Shown here: in pieces, positions 9,250 to 17,827 of the stretch
How positions within the stretch are numbered: the first letter of the stretch is position 1
Layout of the letters: every line of letters starts with the position of its first letter
Source of the DNA: Sphingobacteriales bacterium
GTDB lineage: Bacteria; Bacteroidota; Bacteroidia; Sphingobacteriales; Sphingobacteriaceae
NCBI GenBank assembly: GCA_026390835.1
Contig: JAPLFD010000016.1
Coordinates: 62,001 to 126,000, forward strand
Direction of reading: 5' to 3'
Length of the DNA stretch: 64,000 nt
The notes under the pieces: model-generated
What the model was told of the DNA's origin: nothing
Databases searched by the model: none
Seen by the model: the letters and a program-made list of their open reading frames with translations, nothing else
Program-made: the position numbers and the translations under genes

Positions 9250-9501
9250 ATGATCATGAGTGTTTCGGATAGTTTGGGTACAGTGGGGGTGAGCCTTCTT
9301 TTGGTGGCTTTCTTATTAATCCTATTTAAAAAAATACAGGTAGATAGTGTAAGCTACATCCTGCTCAACATGGTGGGTGCGGCCCTTTGTGGCGTATCTG
9401 CCTACCTTATTTCTTTTTACCCCTTTGTGGTGCTAGAGGGTGTTTGGGTATTGGTAAGTTTATATGCACTTTTTAAAAATGTTCCACGTGGAACGAAATA
9501 A
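9250..9501 (+). CDS. CBU_0592-like small membrane protein
   Basis: An 83-residue protein of two to three hydrophobic helices (about 11-25, 34-55 and 57-75) with the pattern DSLGTVGVSLLLVAF and ILLNMVGAALCGVSAYLI. It resembles the CBU_0592 family of bacterial integral membrane proteins of unknown function. Start choice is between ATG at 9250 and ATG at 9256. A TATTTTTG -7-like element at 9229-9236 lies just upstream. The last codons (VPRGT) are encoded by a parS-like palindrome. It may be cotranscribed with mnmG, which starts 57 bases later. Confidence 0.7.
   Translation: MIMSVSDSLGTVGVSLLLVAFLLILFKKIQVDSVSYILLNMVGAALCGVSAYLISFYPFVVLEGVWVLVSLYALFKNVPRGTK
9480..9495. promoter_or_regulatory. 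parS-like palindrome, site 1
   Basis: TGTTCCACGTGGAACG contains the perfect 14-base palindrome GTTCCACGTGGAAC at 9481-9494. It matches the general bacterial parS form TGTTTCACGTGAAACA in its CACGTG core and TGTT arms, with the C/G change at the fifth and twelfth bases. ParB (Spo0J) clamps load at such sites near chromosome origins. This copy lies inside the 3' end of the small membrane protein gene. Confidence 0.75.
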
Positions 9502-9523
9502 AAAACGTGCCGACGAATTTGAT

Positions 9524-9531
9524 TATTTTTG
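9524..9531 (+). promoter_or_regulatory. -7 promoter element for mnmG
   Basis: TATTTTTG matches TAnnTTTG and sits between the two parS-like sites. The predicted transcription start would fall inside or next to site 2. No good -33 element was found. Confidence 0.45.
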
Positions 9532-9534
9532 TGC

Positions 9535-9550
9535 TGTTTCACGTGGAACA
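9535..9550. promoter_or_regulatory. parS-like palindrome, site 2
   Basis: TGTTTCACGTGGAACA is a near-perfect 16-base palindrome, 55 bases after site 1 and 9 bases before the mnmG start. One half matches the Bacillus-type half-site (TGTTTCAC) and the other half matches site 1 (GTGGAACA). Two copies so close to mnmG (gidA), a gene often near oriC, support a real parS cluster. Confidence 0.78.
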
Positions 9551-9558
9551 AAAAGAAT

Positions 9559-11421
9559 ATGTTTAAAAAATATGATGTAATTGTGGTGGGTGCCGGGCAT
9601 GCGGGCTGTGAAGCGGCGGCGGCGGCGGCAAATTTAGGCTCAACGGTGTTGTTGGTAACCATGAATATGGGAACCATTGCACAAATGAGCTGTAATCCCG
9701 CTATGGGAGGGGTTGCCAAAGGACAAATTGTGAGAGAGATTGATGCCATGGGGGGCTATTCGGGTATTATTAGCGACAAAACCACCATTCAATTTCGAAT
9801 GTTAAATAGATCAAAGGGGCCAGCTATGTGGAGCCCTAGGGCACAAATAGACCGCATGCGTTTCGCGGAAGAATGGCGCCTGCAACTAGAACAAATACCC
9901 AATGTAGACCTGTGGCAAGACACGGTGGTGGGATTAAAATTAGATGGTGATCGTGTGGCTGGGGTAATAACCTCTCTGGGAATAGAGATTGAAGCGTCTT
10001 CCGTGGTTTTAACCAATGGCACGTTTTTAAATGGGGTAATTCATGTGGGAGAAAAGCGCTTTGGTGGTGGAAGAACGGGTGAAAAGGCGGCTACGGGAAT
10101 TACAGAACAGCTGGTAACGCTTGGTTTTGAAGCGGGTAGAATGAAAACAGGAACACCACCACGAGTAGATGGACGTACGCTAGATTATAGCAAAATGGAG
10201 GAACAGTGGGGAGATGAAGACCGTGGTCGTTTCTCGTATACAGACGTTCCTTTACAAACCGAACAACGCTGTTGCTGGATTACTTATACCAACGAAGCGG
10301 TACACGAAACCCTAAAAGAGGGTTTTGAAAAATCGCCCATGTTTACCGGCAGAATTAAGGGCTTAGGACCGCGTTATTGCCCATCTATAGAAGATAAAAT
10401 AAACCGGTTTGCCGAACGGGAGCGGCATCAAATATTTGTAGAACCCGAGGGGTGGAACACGGTGGAGATTTACGTAAACGGCTTTTCTACTTCACTGCCC
10501 GAGGATGTGCAATTCAGGGCTTTGCAACAAATACCGGGTTTTGAACAAGCCAAAATGTTTCGCCCGGGGTATGCTATAGAATACGACTATTTTCCACCAA
10601 CACAGCTTGGGCTATCACTAGAAACTAAATTGGTGAAAAACCTGTTTTTTGCTGGGCAAATTAACGGTACCACGGGTTATGAGGAAGCGGCCTGTCAAGG
10701 TTTTATAGCAGGAATAAATGCGCACCAAAAAGTAAACGATAAACAAGAGTTAATTATGAAACGCTCGGAATCGTATATAGGTGTTTTGATAGACGATCTG
10801 GTAACCAAGGGGACGGAAGAGCCCTATAGAATGTTTACCTCTAGGGCCGAACATCGCTTATTGTTAAGACAAGATAACGCAGATTTGCGCTTAAGTGGAA
10901 TTGGCCATTCACTCGGTTTAATCTCTGATGAGCGTATGAATGCGGTGCACAACAAGGTTGCAGCGGCCGATAAATTAGTGGCTTATCTATCGCAAGTATC
11001 TGTACAACCCGAAGAAATAAATGGGGCGCTCGAGACCCTGGGAACATCACCTGTTAATCAGAAAGTAAAATTAGTTAACTTGTTGGGGAGACCACAAATT
11101 GGGATTCGTGATTTGAGCGCTGCCAACCCGGGCCTAAACGAAGAGCTGAAGAGCTACACAAACGAGGTGGTTGAACAAGCAGAAATTCGGGTGAAGTACG
11201 AAAGTTATTTTGAAAAGGAATTGGAAATTGTAGAGAAAATGAAACGCATGGAGGATAGAGAAATTAATCCAAATTTTGATTACCAAACCCTAGGTTCGCT
11301 TTCCAAAGAGGCTAGAGAAAAATTGTTTAGGGTAAAACCGAGAACTCTTGGGCAAGCTTCTAGAATTTCGGGGGTTTCTCCATCAGATATTTCAGTTTTA
11401 ATGGTTCATTTAACAAAATAA
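9559..11421 (+). CDS. mnmG: tRNA uridine-5-carboxymethylaminomethyl modification enzyme MnmG (GidA)
   Basis: An FAD-dependent subunit of the MnmEG complex that modifies wobble U34 of several tRNAs. The start at 9559 ([13 protein letters not shown]) is chosen because the family begins with the FAD-binding Rossmann motif; an in-frame ATG 30 bases upstream lies inside the parS-like site. The 621-residue product has [12 protein letters not shown] near residues 9-20, [22 protein letters not shown] and the [12 protein letters not shown] GidA signature. The C-terminal helical MnmE/tRNA-binding domain is complete. A (GCG)5 run encodes part of the helix after the FAD motif. Confidence 0.97.
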   Translation: MFKKYDVIVVGAGHAGCEAAAAAANLGSTVLLVTMNMGTIAQMSCNPAMGGVAKGQIVREIDAMGGYSGIISDKTTIQFRMLNRSKGPAMWSPRAQIDRMRFAEEWRLQLEQIPNVDLWQDTVVGLKLDGDRVAGVITSLGIEIEASSVVLTNGTFLNGVIHVGEKRFGGGRTGEKAATGITEQLVTLGFEAGRMKTGTPPRVDGRTLDYSKMEEQWGDEDRGRFSYTDVPLQTEQRCCWITYTNEAVHETLKEGFEKSPMFTGRIKGLGPRYCPSIEDKINRFAERERHQIFVEPEGWNTVEIYVNGFSTSLPEDVQFRALQQIPGFEQAKMFRPGYAIEYDYFPPTQLGLSLETKLVKNLFFAGQINGTTGYEEAACQGFIAGINAHQKVNDKQELIMKRSESYIGVLIDDLVTKGTEEPYRMFTSRAEHRLLLRQDNADLRLSGIGHSLGLISDERMNAVHNKVAAADKLVAYLSQVSVQPEEINGALETLGTSPVNQKVKLVNLLGRPQIGIRDLSAANPGLNEELKSYTNEVVEQAEIRVKYESYFEKELEIVEKMKRMEDREINPNFDYQTLGSLSKEAREKLFRVKPRTLGQASRISGVSPSDISVLMVHLTK

Positions 11422-11568
11422 TGGTTAAGTGTTTGATTATCAATAATTTAAATAAAAAACCAGGTGACTCAAAATAAAGCGATTTGCGGGACTTTTAAGA
11501 ATTATCTGACTAGTTCTTCCAAAAAATATCTTTTTTTAACCAACAGCTCTATAGGGGCCTTTAAAAGA

Positions 11569-13176
11569 ATGTGGTTGTTGGGGGCTGGCTTTGTTATTGG
11601 GTTATGGACACTAGCTGGTTGTGCCAGCATGCAATCGCCGAGCGGTGGACCAAAAGACGCCGGGGCGCCGAAAGTGGTAAAAGAAAAACCAAAAAATTTA
11701 AGCACGGGTTTTTTGGCTTCTGAAATCGAGCTAACGTTTAACGAGTTTATAAAATTAAATAACGCCTTCACAGAAATTAGCGTAAGCCCTTCACTAGAAA
11801 AACCACTCGACATAAAAGCAAACAAAGAGGTGTTAACCATAAAGCTTGGCCAGACCCTCGAGCCCAATACCACATACACTATAAACTTCGGCAAAGCAGT
11901 TGGCGATGTAAACGAAAACAATCTGCTAAAAAATTACAGTTATGTTTTTTCGAGTGGCGGAGTGCTTGATTCGCTATCACTAAGCGGAAAAGTAACCAGC
12001 GCCTCCACCAATGAGCCACTAAAAGATGTAATGGTGTTTTTATTTCCAAGCAAACAAGACAGTTTATTGGGTAAGAAGAAACCGAGCACCTACACCACAA
12101 CGGATGATGCGGGGAATTATAGGTTGAACAACCTGCGGTCGGATGAATATTCGGTATATGCGCTCAAGGAGGTTGGTGCAGATAAAATTTACAATCAAGG
12201 AATAGATGAAATTGGCTTTAGTTCTAGCAAGATTAGATTAAACCGAAGCGCTCAGAATGTAAACCTTGGGGTATTTAAAGAATTACCAAAAGATTTCAAG
12301 GTTATAGAAAAGAAAATAGAGTTGGATGGAAGGCTTTTGTTGGTTTATAATAAGCCTGTGAAAGAATTAGCTGTTAAAGAGTTGGGGGATACCGATTATC
12401 TAAAAAATAGTATAATAAAATATAATGCATTGGGTGATTCGACTCTGATTTGGTCGCCAGAGCTGGCCTATGATTCTTTAAAATTAGGAATATACTCTAG
12501 TGGTGGGCTTATAAACACCGTGAATATTAACCGAAATAAAAGAGAGGCATACAACAGAACCCCGGTAATAAAAGACAATACTCAGGGAAATAGATTAAAG
12601 GCAGGATTGGGTTACTCATTAGTATTTTCCATGCCCGCAGAACTTATAGATAGCACCAAAATAAGTTTGTATTCAGATTCCATAAAATTAGGGGGCTGGA
12701 GGGTTGTAAAGCCGGTTGGGTTAGTACAGTCGCTGTCAATACTATATCCGTTTAAGGCGGGAAGAAATTATACGATAAGGGTTTCTGAGGGCGCTATAAA
12801 GGCGATTTCTGGCTTAAAAAATGCTCCTTTTTCTAAAACCTTTAGGCAAGATGGTTTGGATAGTTATGGAAGTTTGGGCTTATTGGTAAGCTTAAGCGAT
12901 ACAAGTAAAAAGTATGTATTGCAGTTGTTAAACGAACAAAAGGTGGTTGTAAAAGAAGATGTTATTACTCGGGCTAGTACTTTAAGCTATAAAACGTATC
13001 CCCTTGGAAAATACAGTGTTCGGGTGGTGTTGGATGAAAATAAAAATGGAAAGTGGGATAATGGAGATCTAGCAACAAACACCCAACCTGAAAAAGTGTG
13101 GTTTTTTGAAAAAACTATTAGCCTACGAGCAAACTGGGATTTAGAGGAAAAGATTATAATACCTGCGGATTTTTAA
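11569..13176 (+). CDS. Ig-like domain (SbsA/Big_5-type) lipoprotein
   Basis: The 535-residue form starting at ATG 11569 begins with a lipoprotein signal (MWLLGAGFVIGLWTLAGC), Cys being the lipidated residue. A longer in-frame GTG start at 11464 would bury this signal and is rejected. After SPSGGPKDAGAP comes a bacterial Ig-like domain (about 35-130, NEFIKLNNAF...LEPNTTYTINFG). Then a carboxypeptidase-regulatory-like domain follows (SLSGKVTSASTNEPLKDVMV, about 140-230). The rest is beta-rich, with a second Ig-like part and a calcium-like DENKNGKWDNGD loop near the C-terminus. Such lipoproteins are common in Bacteroidota cell envelopes; the exact role is unknown. Confidence 0.82.
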   Translation: MWLLGAGFVIGLWTLAGCASMQSPSGGPKDAGAPKVVKEKPKNLSTGFLASEIELTFNEFIKLNNAFTEISVSPSLEKPLDIKANKEVLTIKLGQTLEPNTTYTINFGKAVGDVNENNLLKNYSYVFSSGGVLDSLSLSGKVTSASTNEPLKDVMVFLFPSKQDSLLGKKKPSTYTTTDDAGNYRLNNLRSDEYSVYALKEVGADKIYNQGIDEIGFSSSKIRLNRSAQNVNLGVFKELPKDFKVIEKKIELDGRLLLVYNKPVKELAVKELGDTDYLKNSIIKYNALGDSTLIWSPELAYDSLKLGIYSSGGLINTVNINRNKREAYNRTPVIKDNTQGNRLKAGLGYSLVFSMPAELIDSTKISLYSDSIKLGGWRVVKPVGLVQSLSILYPFKAGRNYTIRVSEGAIKAISGLKNAPFSKTFRQDGLDSYGSLGLLVSLSDTSKKYVLQLLNEQKVVVKEDVITRASTLSYKTYPLGKYSVRVVLDENKNGKWDNGDLATNTQPEKVWFFEKTISLRANWDLEEKIIIPADF

Positions 13177-13678
13177 ACCAATCGCTATATAATACATACC
13201 TGTCTGGTAGTTGATCTAATAATGCCCGCTGGGTTTCGCTAATTGGTTTTATTTTTTTTGCGGGGGATCCTGCATAAATATATCCCGATTCACAAAGTGT
13301 GTTTTCTAAAACAATAGAGCCTGCTGCAATAATACAGTACTCTTCTACCACGGTGTGGTCCATTATAATAGCACCCATGCCCACCAACACCCTATCTTTT
13401 ATGGTGCAACCGTGAATAATTGCGTTGTGCCCCACCGATACATAGTTTCCAATGGTGGTGGATGCTTGTTCGTATGTGCAATGAACCGTAACTCCATCCT
13501 GAATATTGGTGTAATTACCAATTCTAATTTGGTTTACATCGCCTCGAATAATGGCATTAAACCACACAGAACAATGTGTACCTAACATTACATCACCAAC
13601 AATAGTTGCGTTTTCAGCAATAAAACAATCGCTACCGATAGTTGGGGAAACTCCTTTAACAGGTAAAATAAGGGGCAT
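13154..13678 (-). CDS. gamma-carbonic anhydrase family protein (YrdA/PaaY-like)
   Basis: A 174-residue left-handed beta-helix hexapeptide-repeat protein. Repeats such as ENATIVGDVMLGTHCSVWF and IGNYTNIQDGVTVHC are visible. The metal ligand His residues expected for gamma-carbonic anhydrases lie in VHCTYEQ and VSVGHNAIIHGC. Members of this YrdA/CaiE/PaaY group are trimeric metal-binding enzymes, some with carbonic anhydrase activity and others thioesterases. Its 3' end overlaps that of the converging lipoprotein gene by 23 bases. Its start faces the AT-rich spacer proposed as an origin. Confidence 0.9.
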   Translation of the reverse strand: MPLILPVKGVSPTIGSDCFIAENATIVGDVMLGTHCSVWFNAIIRGDVNQIRIGNYTNIQDGVTVHCTYEQASTTIGNYVSVGHNAIIHGCTIKDRVLVGMGAIIMDHTVVEEYCIIAAGSIVLENTLCESGYIYAGSPAKKIKPISETQRALLDQLPDRYVLYSDWFKNPQVL

Positions 13679-14135
13679 AAAACAGTTTATTAATAGAACA
13701 AGGTAAGTAGTTTCTTTCTTTTAACCTAGTTTAAGATGTGGATTCCTGTTAACAAGTGAACTAAAACATGTAGATAAATAAGTAGAACTAATTATAGGGT
13801 TGTGGTTTGCTTCAACTTTAAAAATTTCTACCTTATTTATACAGCAATAACTCCAAGTTGTTCACTTTAAAATCATCCTTAATTTATTCACAAAATAGTG
13901 TGAATTGAAAAATACCATTTTTTATAAGTATTTGTTGCTTAGTATTTTATATTTAAAAAGTGGTTGGTTATTTGTGTATAAAAATAGAATAACTACATAA
14001 TGAAATAAATATCGGTTGTATTATACACCATACTAACACCTTAATAAACCATAGTATATTTTATAAATAATAAATAGTAATTATTTAGTGTGTGTATAAA
14101 AGGATAATTTTGGAGAATATAAAAAAAGAGAATTT
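13679..14135. other. oriC: candidate chromosomal replication origin (DnaA-box cluster in AT-rich spacer)
   Basis: A 457-base intergenic spacer, much richer in A+T than its surroundings. Three exact TTATNCACA DnaA boxes are visible: TTATTCACA at 13884-13892 (plus), and TTATACACA on the minus strand at 13973-13981 and 14091-14099. Near matches are TTATACACC at 14021-14029 (plus) and TGTGGATTC at 13737-13745 (minus-strand box, 7/9). Very AT-rich tracts at 13921-13960 and 14041-14090 could act as unwinding elements. The parS-like sites lie about 4.4 kb away. dnaA itself is not in the window. The alternative is simply a long AT-rich promoter region for thiL. Confidence 0.55.
14105..14112 (+). promoter_or_regulatory. 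-7 promoter element for thiL
   Basis: TAATTTTG matches TAnnTTTG and lies 23 bases before the thiL ATG. It directly follows a DnaA-box-like sequence at 14091-14099, so DnaA binding could affect this promoter. Confidence 0.45.
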
Positions 14136-15170
14136 ATGTTTGAAAATACCGAGCGTACAGAGTTAGCGCAATTAGGAGAGTTTGGATTAATAGCGCATTT
14201 AACCGATAAAATAGAAATCACTCAAGAAAGTACCATTAAAGGTGTAGGAGATGATGCGGCCATATTATCAGCTGGTAAGAAACAAATAGTTGTATCAACC
14301 GATTTATTATTAGAGGGTATTCATTTCGATTTATCCTATACTCCTTTCAAACATTTAGGTTATAAAGTCGTCCAAGTAAACTTGAGTGATATTTATGCTA
14401 TGAATGGAGTAGCCGCTCAGGTTACTATATCTATTGGTTTATCGAGTAAATTTCCATTAGAAGCAGTAGAAGAAATATATGACGGTATTTATTTAGCTTG
14501 TAAAAAATACAATATAGATGTGGTGGGAGGAGACACCTCGGCATCTAAACAAGGATTAATAATCAGTGTAACTAGTATAGGTTATGTAGATGCAGATCAG
14601 GTGGTTTACCGATCGGGTGCAAAAGAAGGTGATTTATTGTGTGTTTCTGGTGATTTAGGTGGAGCTTATATTGGTTTACAATTATTAGAACGTGAAAAAC
14701 AAATCTTTTTAGAAAACCCCAATATTCAACCCGATTTAGAGGGTAAAGATTATGTAATTGAACGCCAATTAAAACCAGAGGCCCGTAAAGATATTGTAGA
14801 TTATTTACGAGAAAACGGCATAAAACCAACAGCTATGATTGATATTTCGGATGGCCTAGCTTCAGAAATAAAACACATTTGTAAGCAATCTAATGTGGGC
14901 TGCCACGTGTACGAAGAGAAAATACCGATAGATCAAATGACTTACGATACCGCCCGTGAATTTGGTTTAGATCCCACCACCTGTGCTTTAAACGGAGGAG
15001 AAGATTACGAGTTATTATTCACCATTAAGCAGAGCGATTACGATAAGGTAAAAAACAGCCCCGATATTACTATTATTGGCCACATGACCGATGCCGCCTC
15101 GGGCTGTCAATTGGTTTCTAAGTCAAATAATATACACGAATTAAAAGCCCAGGGTTGGAAGGCTTTTTAA
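14136..15170 (+). CDS. thiL: thiamine-monophosphate kinase
   Basis: Phosphorylates thiamine phosphate to thiamine diphosphate with ATP, the last step of cofactor synthesis; cytoplasmic homodimer. The 344-residue protein has the N-terminal AIRS/PurM-like fold with GVGDDAAIL, VVSTDLLLEGIHFD, NLSDIYAMNG and VVGGDTSAS. The C-terminal half has MIDISDGLASEIKHI and NGGEDYELLFTI, both hallmarks of ThiL. No TPP riboswitch is evident upstream and no other thi genes are near. Its stop overlaps the converging rmuC stop by four bases. Confidence 0.96.
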   Translation: MFENTERTELAQLGEFGLIAHLTDKIEITQESTIKGVGDDAAILSAGKKQIVVSTDLLLEGIHFDLSYTPFKHLGYKVVQVNLSDIYAMNGVAAQVTISIGLSSKFPLEAVEEIYDGIYLACKKYNIDVVGGDTSASKQGLIISVTSIGYVDADQVVYRSGAKEGDLLCVSGDLGGAYIGLQLLEREKQIFLENPNIQPDLEGKDYVIERQLKPEARKDIVDYLRENGIKPTAMIDISDGLASEIKHICKQSNVGCHVYEEKIPIDQMTYDTAREFGLDPTTCALNGGEDYELLFTIKQSDYDKVKNSPDITIIGHMTDAASGCQLVSKSNNIHELKAQGWKAF

Positions 15171-16513
15171 GCCGATTCCTCATCCTCGTCGATGTATTTT
15201 TGATCAAGCTGTTTACTGGCTTTAGCACCCAGTTTTTTAATTTTATCGGCTGTTACCGTGAGATTACCAGAACCAGTTGATAGTTTATTTATGGCTTTAT
15301 CGTATGCCTTTTCGGTTTGTTTTAAGCTTTTACCTATATCTTCTAAATCCTCAACAAAACCATAGAATTTATCATACATAGCACCACTTAAACGAGCAAT
15401 TTCCAACACGTTTTTATTCTGACGCTCCTGCTTCCAAATACTGGCTACCGTACCTAGTGTTGCTAACAGCGTAGAAGGACTCACAATAACCACCCGGCGA
15501 TCCCAGGCATAATTAAATAAATCCTCATCTAGTTGTACCGCCACACTAAACGATGATTCGATAGGCACAAATAACAACACAAAATCAGGTGAATTAATTT
15601 GATATAAATCTTGGTAATTTTTACCACACAAATCGTTAATGTGGTTTTGTATAGATTTTACATGCTCTTTGGCATACACCTCCCGTTCCGCATCATTATC
15701 ACAATTTACCAAACGCTCATAAGCCACCAACGATACTTTCGAATCTACAATAAGGTGTTTGCCATCGGGCATATCAATCACCACATCGGGCTGTAAACGA
15801 TTTCCGTCGGGGCCAACCATGCTTGCCTGTACTCGGTATTCACGGTCTTTAACCAAACCCGAGCGCTCCAACACCTTCTCTAAAATCATCTCCCCCCAAT
15901 TCCCTTGTTTTTTCTGTTCACCCTTAAGCGCCTTGGTTAGGTTTTGCGTTTCTTCACTCATTAAGCGGTTGTTTTCAACCAACTTATTAATCTCTCCCTT
16001 TAGCACATTTCGCTCATCCGACTCTGCTTTATATACCTTATCCACCTTCTCCTCAAAATCCTTTAGTTTTTCTTTAAATGGATTTAAAATCACATCCAAT
16101 TGGGTGCGGTTGTGCTCGGTAAACGATTTAGTTTTTTCGTCTAATAGTTTGTTAGCAATGTTTTCAAACTCCAATTTAAACTGTTGTTGTAGGGTTAAAA
16201 TATAGGCCTCCTGCTCACCCAGGCGCTCTCTTTGCGACTTAAAAGCCTCTTCGGCCTTTACAATCCGTTCGTTTTTAGCCACCAAATCAGACTCAACCTC
16301 TCTCAGCCTATCCTCTAAACGCAGGCGCTCTGCCGCACTGTTTTCAGCCCGCTCAGTGGTTCTAGCCACCTCTGTCAACAAACCCCCGTTTTCTTGTTTT
16401 AATCTAGAAAACTCTTCTGCAGAAACACCATCGGCCGATACGGGGCGTTTAACAAAAATTACTACAGCAACCACCAAAACCAGCGCCGCTATACCTAAAA
16501 TTAGCACATCCAT
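15167..16513 (-). CDS. rmuC: DNA recombination protein RmuC
   Basis: A 448-residue protein with an N-terminal membrane anchor (about residues 2-22) and a long coiled coil (about 35-210). The conserved RmuC nuclease-like domain (about 200-400) carries GNWGEMILEKVLERSGL, LQPDVVIDMPDGKHLIVDSKVSL and VVIVSPSTLLATL. The family is linked to restriction-like nuclease folds and limits inversions at inverted repeats. The C-terminus is acidic. It is monocistronic, between convergent thiL and a divergent metallopeptidase gene. Confidence 0.94.
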   Translation of the reverse strand: MDVLILGIAALVLVVAVVIFVKRPVSADGVSAEEFSRLKQENGGLLTEVARTTERAENSAAERLRLEDRLREVESDLVAKNERIVKAEEAFKSQRERLGEQEAYILTLQQQFKLEFENIANKLLDEKTKSFTEHNRTQLDVILNPFKEKLKDFEEKVDKVYKAESDERNVLKGEINKLVENNRLMSEETQNLTKALKGEQKKQGNWGEMILEKVLERSGLVKDREYRVQASMVGPDGNRLQPDVVIDMPDGKHLIVDSKVSLVAYERLVNCDNDAEREVYAKEHVKSIQNHINDLCGKNYQDLYQINSPDFVLLFVPIESSFSVAVQLDEDLFNYAWDRRVVIVSPSTLLATLGTVASIWKQERQNKNVLEIARLSGAMYDKFYGFVEDLEDIGKSLKQTEKAYDKAINKLSTGSGNLTVTADKIKKLGAKASKQLDQKYIDEDEESA

Positions 16514-16537
16514 ATAAATTAATTAGGCTTAAAAATA

Positions 16538-16545
16538 CAAAAATA
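16538..16545 (-). promoter_or_regulatory. -7 promoter element for rmuC
   Basis: On the minus strand TATTTTTG matches TAnnTTTG, 24 bases upstream of the rmuC ATG. Confidence 0.4.
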
Positions 16546-16703
16546 AACAGCCATTTTGACAAGACGAGTCCAACCAACAAAACAACCCTAAAAGGTGCAC
16601 CAAACCTAAATTTACACACCATAAATTACAAAAACAGGTATTTTGTGTTTAAATGGTATGCTTTTTGATAAATGGTAATTATATTTATAAAAAAAACAAA
16701 AAC

Positions 16704-17393
16704 ATGGGACTTTTCTTATTAATAGCCGTCGGACTAATTAGCTTTGCGGTTCAATGGCGTTTCAAAAGTAAATTTAAAACCTATTCAGAAATCGGCTTAC
16801 TTTCCGGCTTAAGCGGTAAAGAAATTGCTGAAAAAATGTTGGCCGATCACGGTATAGCCGACGTAGAAATTATTTCGGTTGAAGGTCAACTGACCGACCA
16901 CTACAACCCACAAAACAAAACAGTAAACCTAAGCCCCGAGGTATATCACGGTAAAAGTGTGGCCTCTGCTGCTGTTGCTGCCCACGAATGTGGACACGCC
17001 GTGCAACATGCTGTGGCCTATTCTTGGTTGCAATTCCGCTCGTCCATGGTGCCTGTTGTTAGCCTAGCCTCTAACCTAATTCAATGGACGCTGTTTATTG
17101 GGGTGATGATTATGGTATTTTCTGGCAACCCCTATGTATTGGCGATTGGTGTAGCCGCTTTAGCTCTAGTTACACTTTTTAGCTTTATTACCCTACCCGT
17201 AGAGTTTGATGCCAGCAGAAGAGCCCTGGCTTGGCTAGACTCCTCGGGTGCCTCTATTACCGATGCTGCAGAACACGAACAAGCAAAAGACGCCTTGTGG
17301 TGGGCAGCCATGACCTATGTAATAGCCGCCCTGGGTTCATTAGCAACCCTGGTATATTATGCCAGCATGTTATTGGGCAATCGAAGAGATTAA
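16704..17393 (+). CDS. membrane zinc metallopeptidase (YugP family)
   Basis: A 229-residue membrane protein starting at ATG 16704, which places a hydrophobic helix at the N-terminus; an in-frame ATG 51 bases upstream adds a Lys-rich leader unlikely to be real. The zinc motif HECGHAVQHA is near residues 95-104, preceded by VNLSPEVYHGKS. Two or three further membrane helices follow, with the LPVEFDASRRAL segment typical of the YugP/DUF-type neutral zinc metallopeptidases. The substrate is unknown. A bidirectional terminator follows. Confidence 0.9.
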   Translation: MGLFLLIAVGLISFAVQWRFKSKFKTYSEIGLLSGLSGKEIAEKMLADHGIADVEIISVEGQLTDHYNPQNKTVNLSPEVYHGKSVASAAVAAHECGHAVQHAVAYSWLQFRSSMVPVVSLASNLIQWTLFIGVMIMVFSGNPYVLAIGVAALALVTLFSFITLPVEFDASRRALAWLDSSGASITDAAEHEQAKDALWWAAMTYVIAALGSLATLVYYASMLLGNRRD

Positions 17394-17408
17394 AAGTAAA
17401 AGGTATAA

Positions 17409-17443
17409 AAAAGCCCCATCTGGAAACATTTGGGGCTTTTTAG
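17409..17443. terminator. bidirectional terminator between the metallopeptidase gene and apaG
   Basis: AAAAGCCCCA at 17409-17418 pairs with TGGGGCTTTT at 17431-17440, with T-runs on both strands. It partly covers the apaG stop codon. Confidence 0.85.
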
Positions 17444-17826
17444 TTTAATTTATAATTGGCTACCAGTGTAAAATGCGGTATACTTGCTCTAAATAAAGCA
17501 GCTTTATCTACTTGTTTACAGGTATAATACCCCTGCATAGACCCCATTTCGGTAGCCAGCTCACACCCCGAAACATACTGGTGTGATTCTCCTGGGAGAA
17601 TAACCGGCTGCTCACCAACCACACCCTCACCATCAACCACCCGGCTTAAGCCGTTGGCATCTACAATATCCCAGTGTCTGCTTAGTAATTGAATAGCGCT
17701 TTGTGTGCCATTTTCAATAGTAATTTGATAGGCAAATAAAAAACGGCCGTTTGCCGGGTCAGAAAAATCAGCTTGGTAATTTGTTACCACAGAAACAGTA
17801 ACCCCTAATGTGTTTGCTTTGACCAT
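17440..17826 (-). CDS. apaG: ApaG domain protein (CorD)
   Basis: A 128-residue single-domain protein with an immunoglobulin/fibronectin-like fold. Conserved ApaG features are visible: FLFAYQITIENGTQSAIQLLSRHWDI, the GVVGEQPVILPGESHQYVSGC block, and GSMQGYYTC. Named for cobalt resistance and linked to Ap4A in enterobacteria; its biochemical role is unsettled. It starts one base before the dusB stop codon region, so it is cotranscribed downstream of dusB. Confidence 0.94.
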   Translation of the reverse strand: MVKANTLGVTVSVVTNYQADFSDPANGRFLFAYQITIENGTQSAIQLLSRHWDIVDANGLSRVVDGEGVVGEQPVILPGESHQYVSGCELATEMGSMQGYYTCKQVDKAALFRASIPHFTLVANYKLN

Positions 17827-17827
17827 A

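Noticed and set aside
9613-9629. (GCG)5 microsatellite in mnmG as a phase-variation tract.
   Set aside because: The unit is three bases, so slippage keeps the frame, and it encodes the Ala-rich helix after the FAD motif as in other MnmG proteins.
11464-11568. GTG start giving a 35-residue longer Ig-like protein.
   Set aside because: It would place the clear lipoprotein signal in the interior; ATG 11569 fits the family.
14041-14135. TPP riboswitch upstream of thiL.
   Set aside because: No CTGAGA/ACCTGA-type THI-box elements are visible; the region is almost only A and T.
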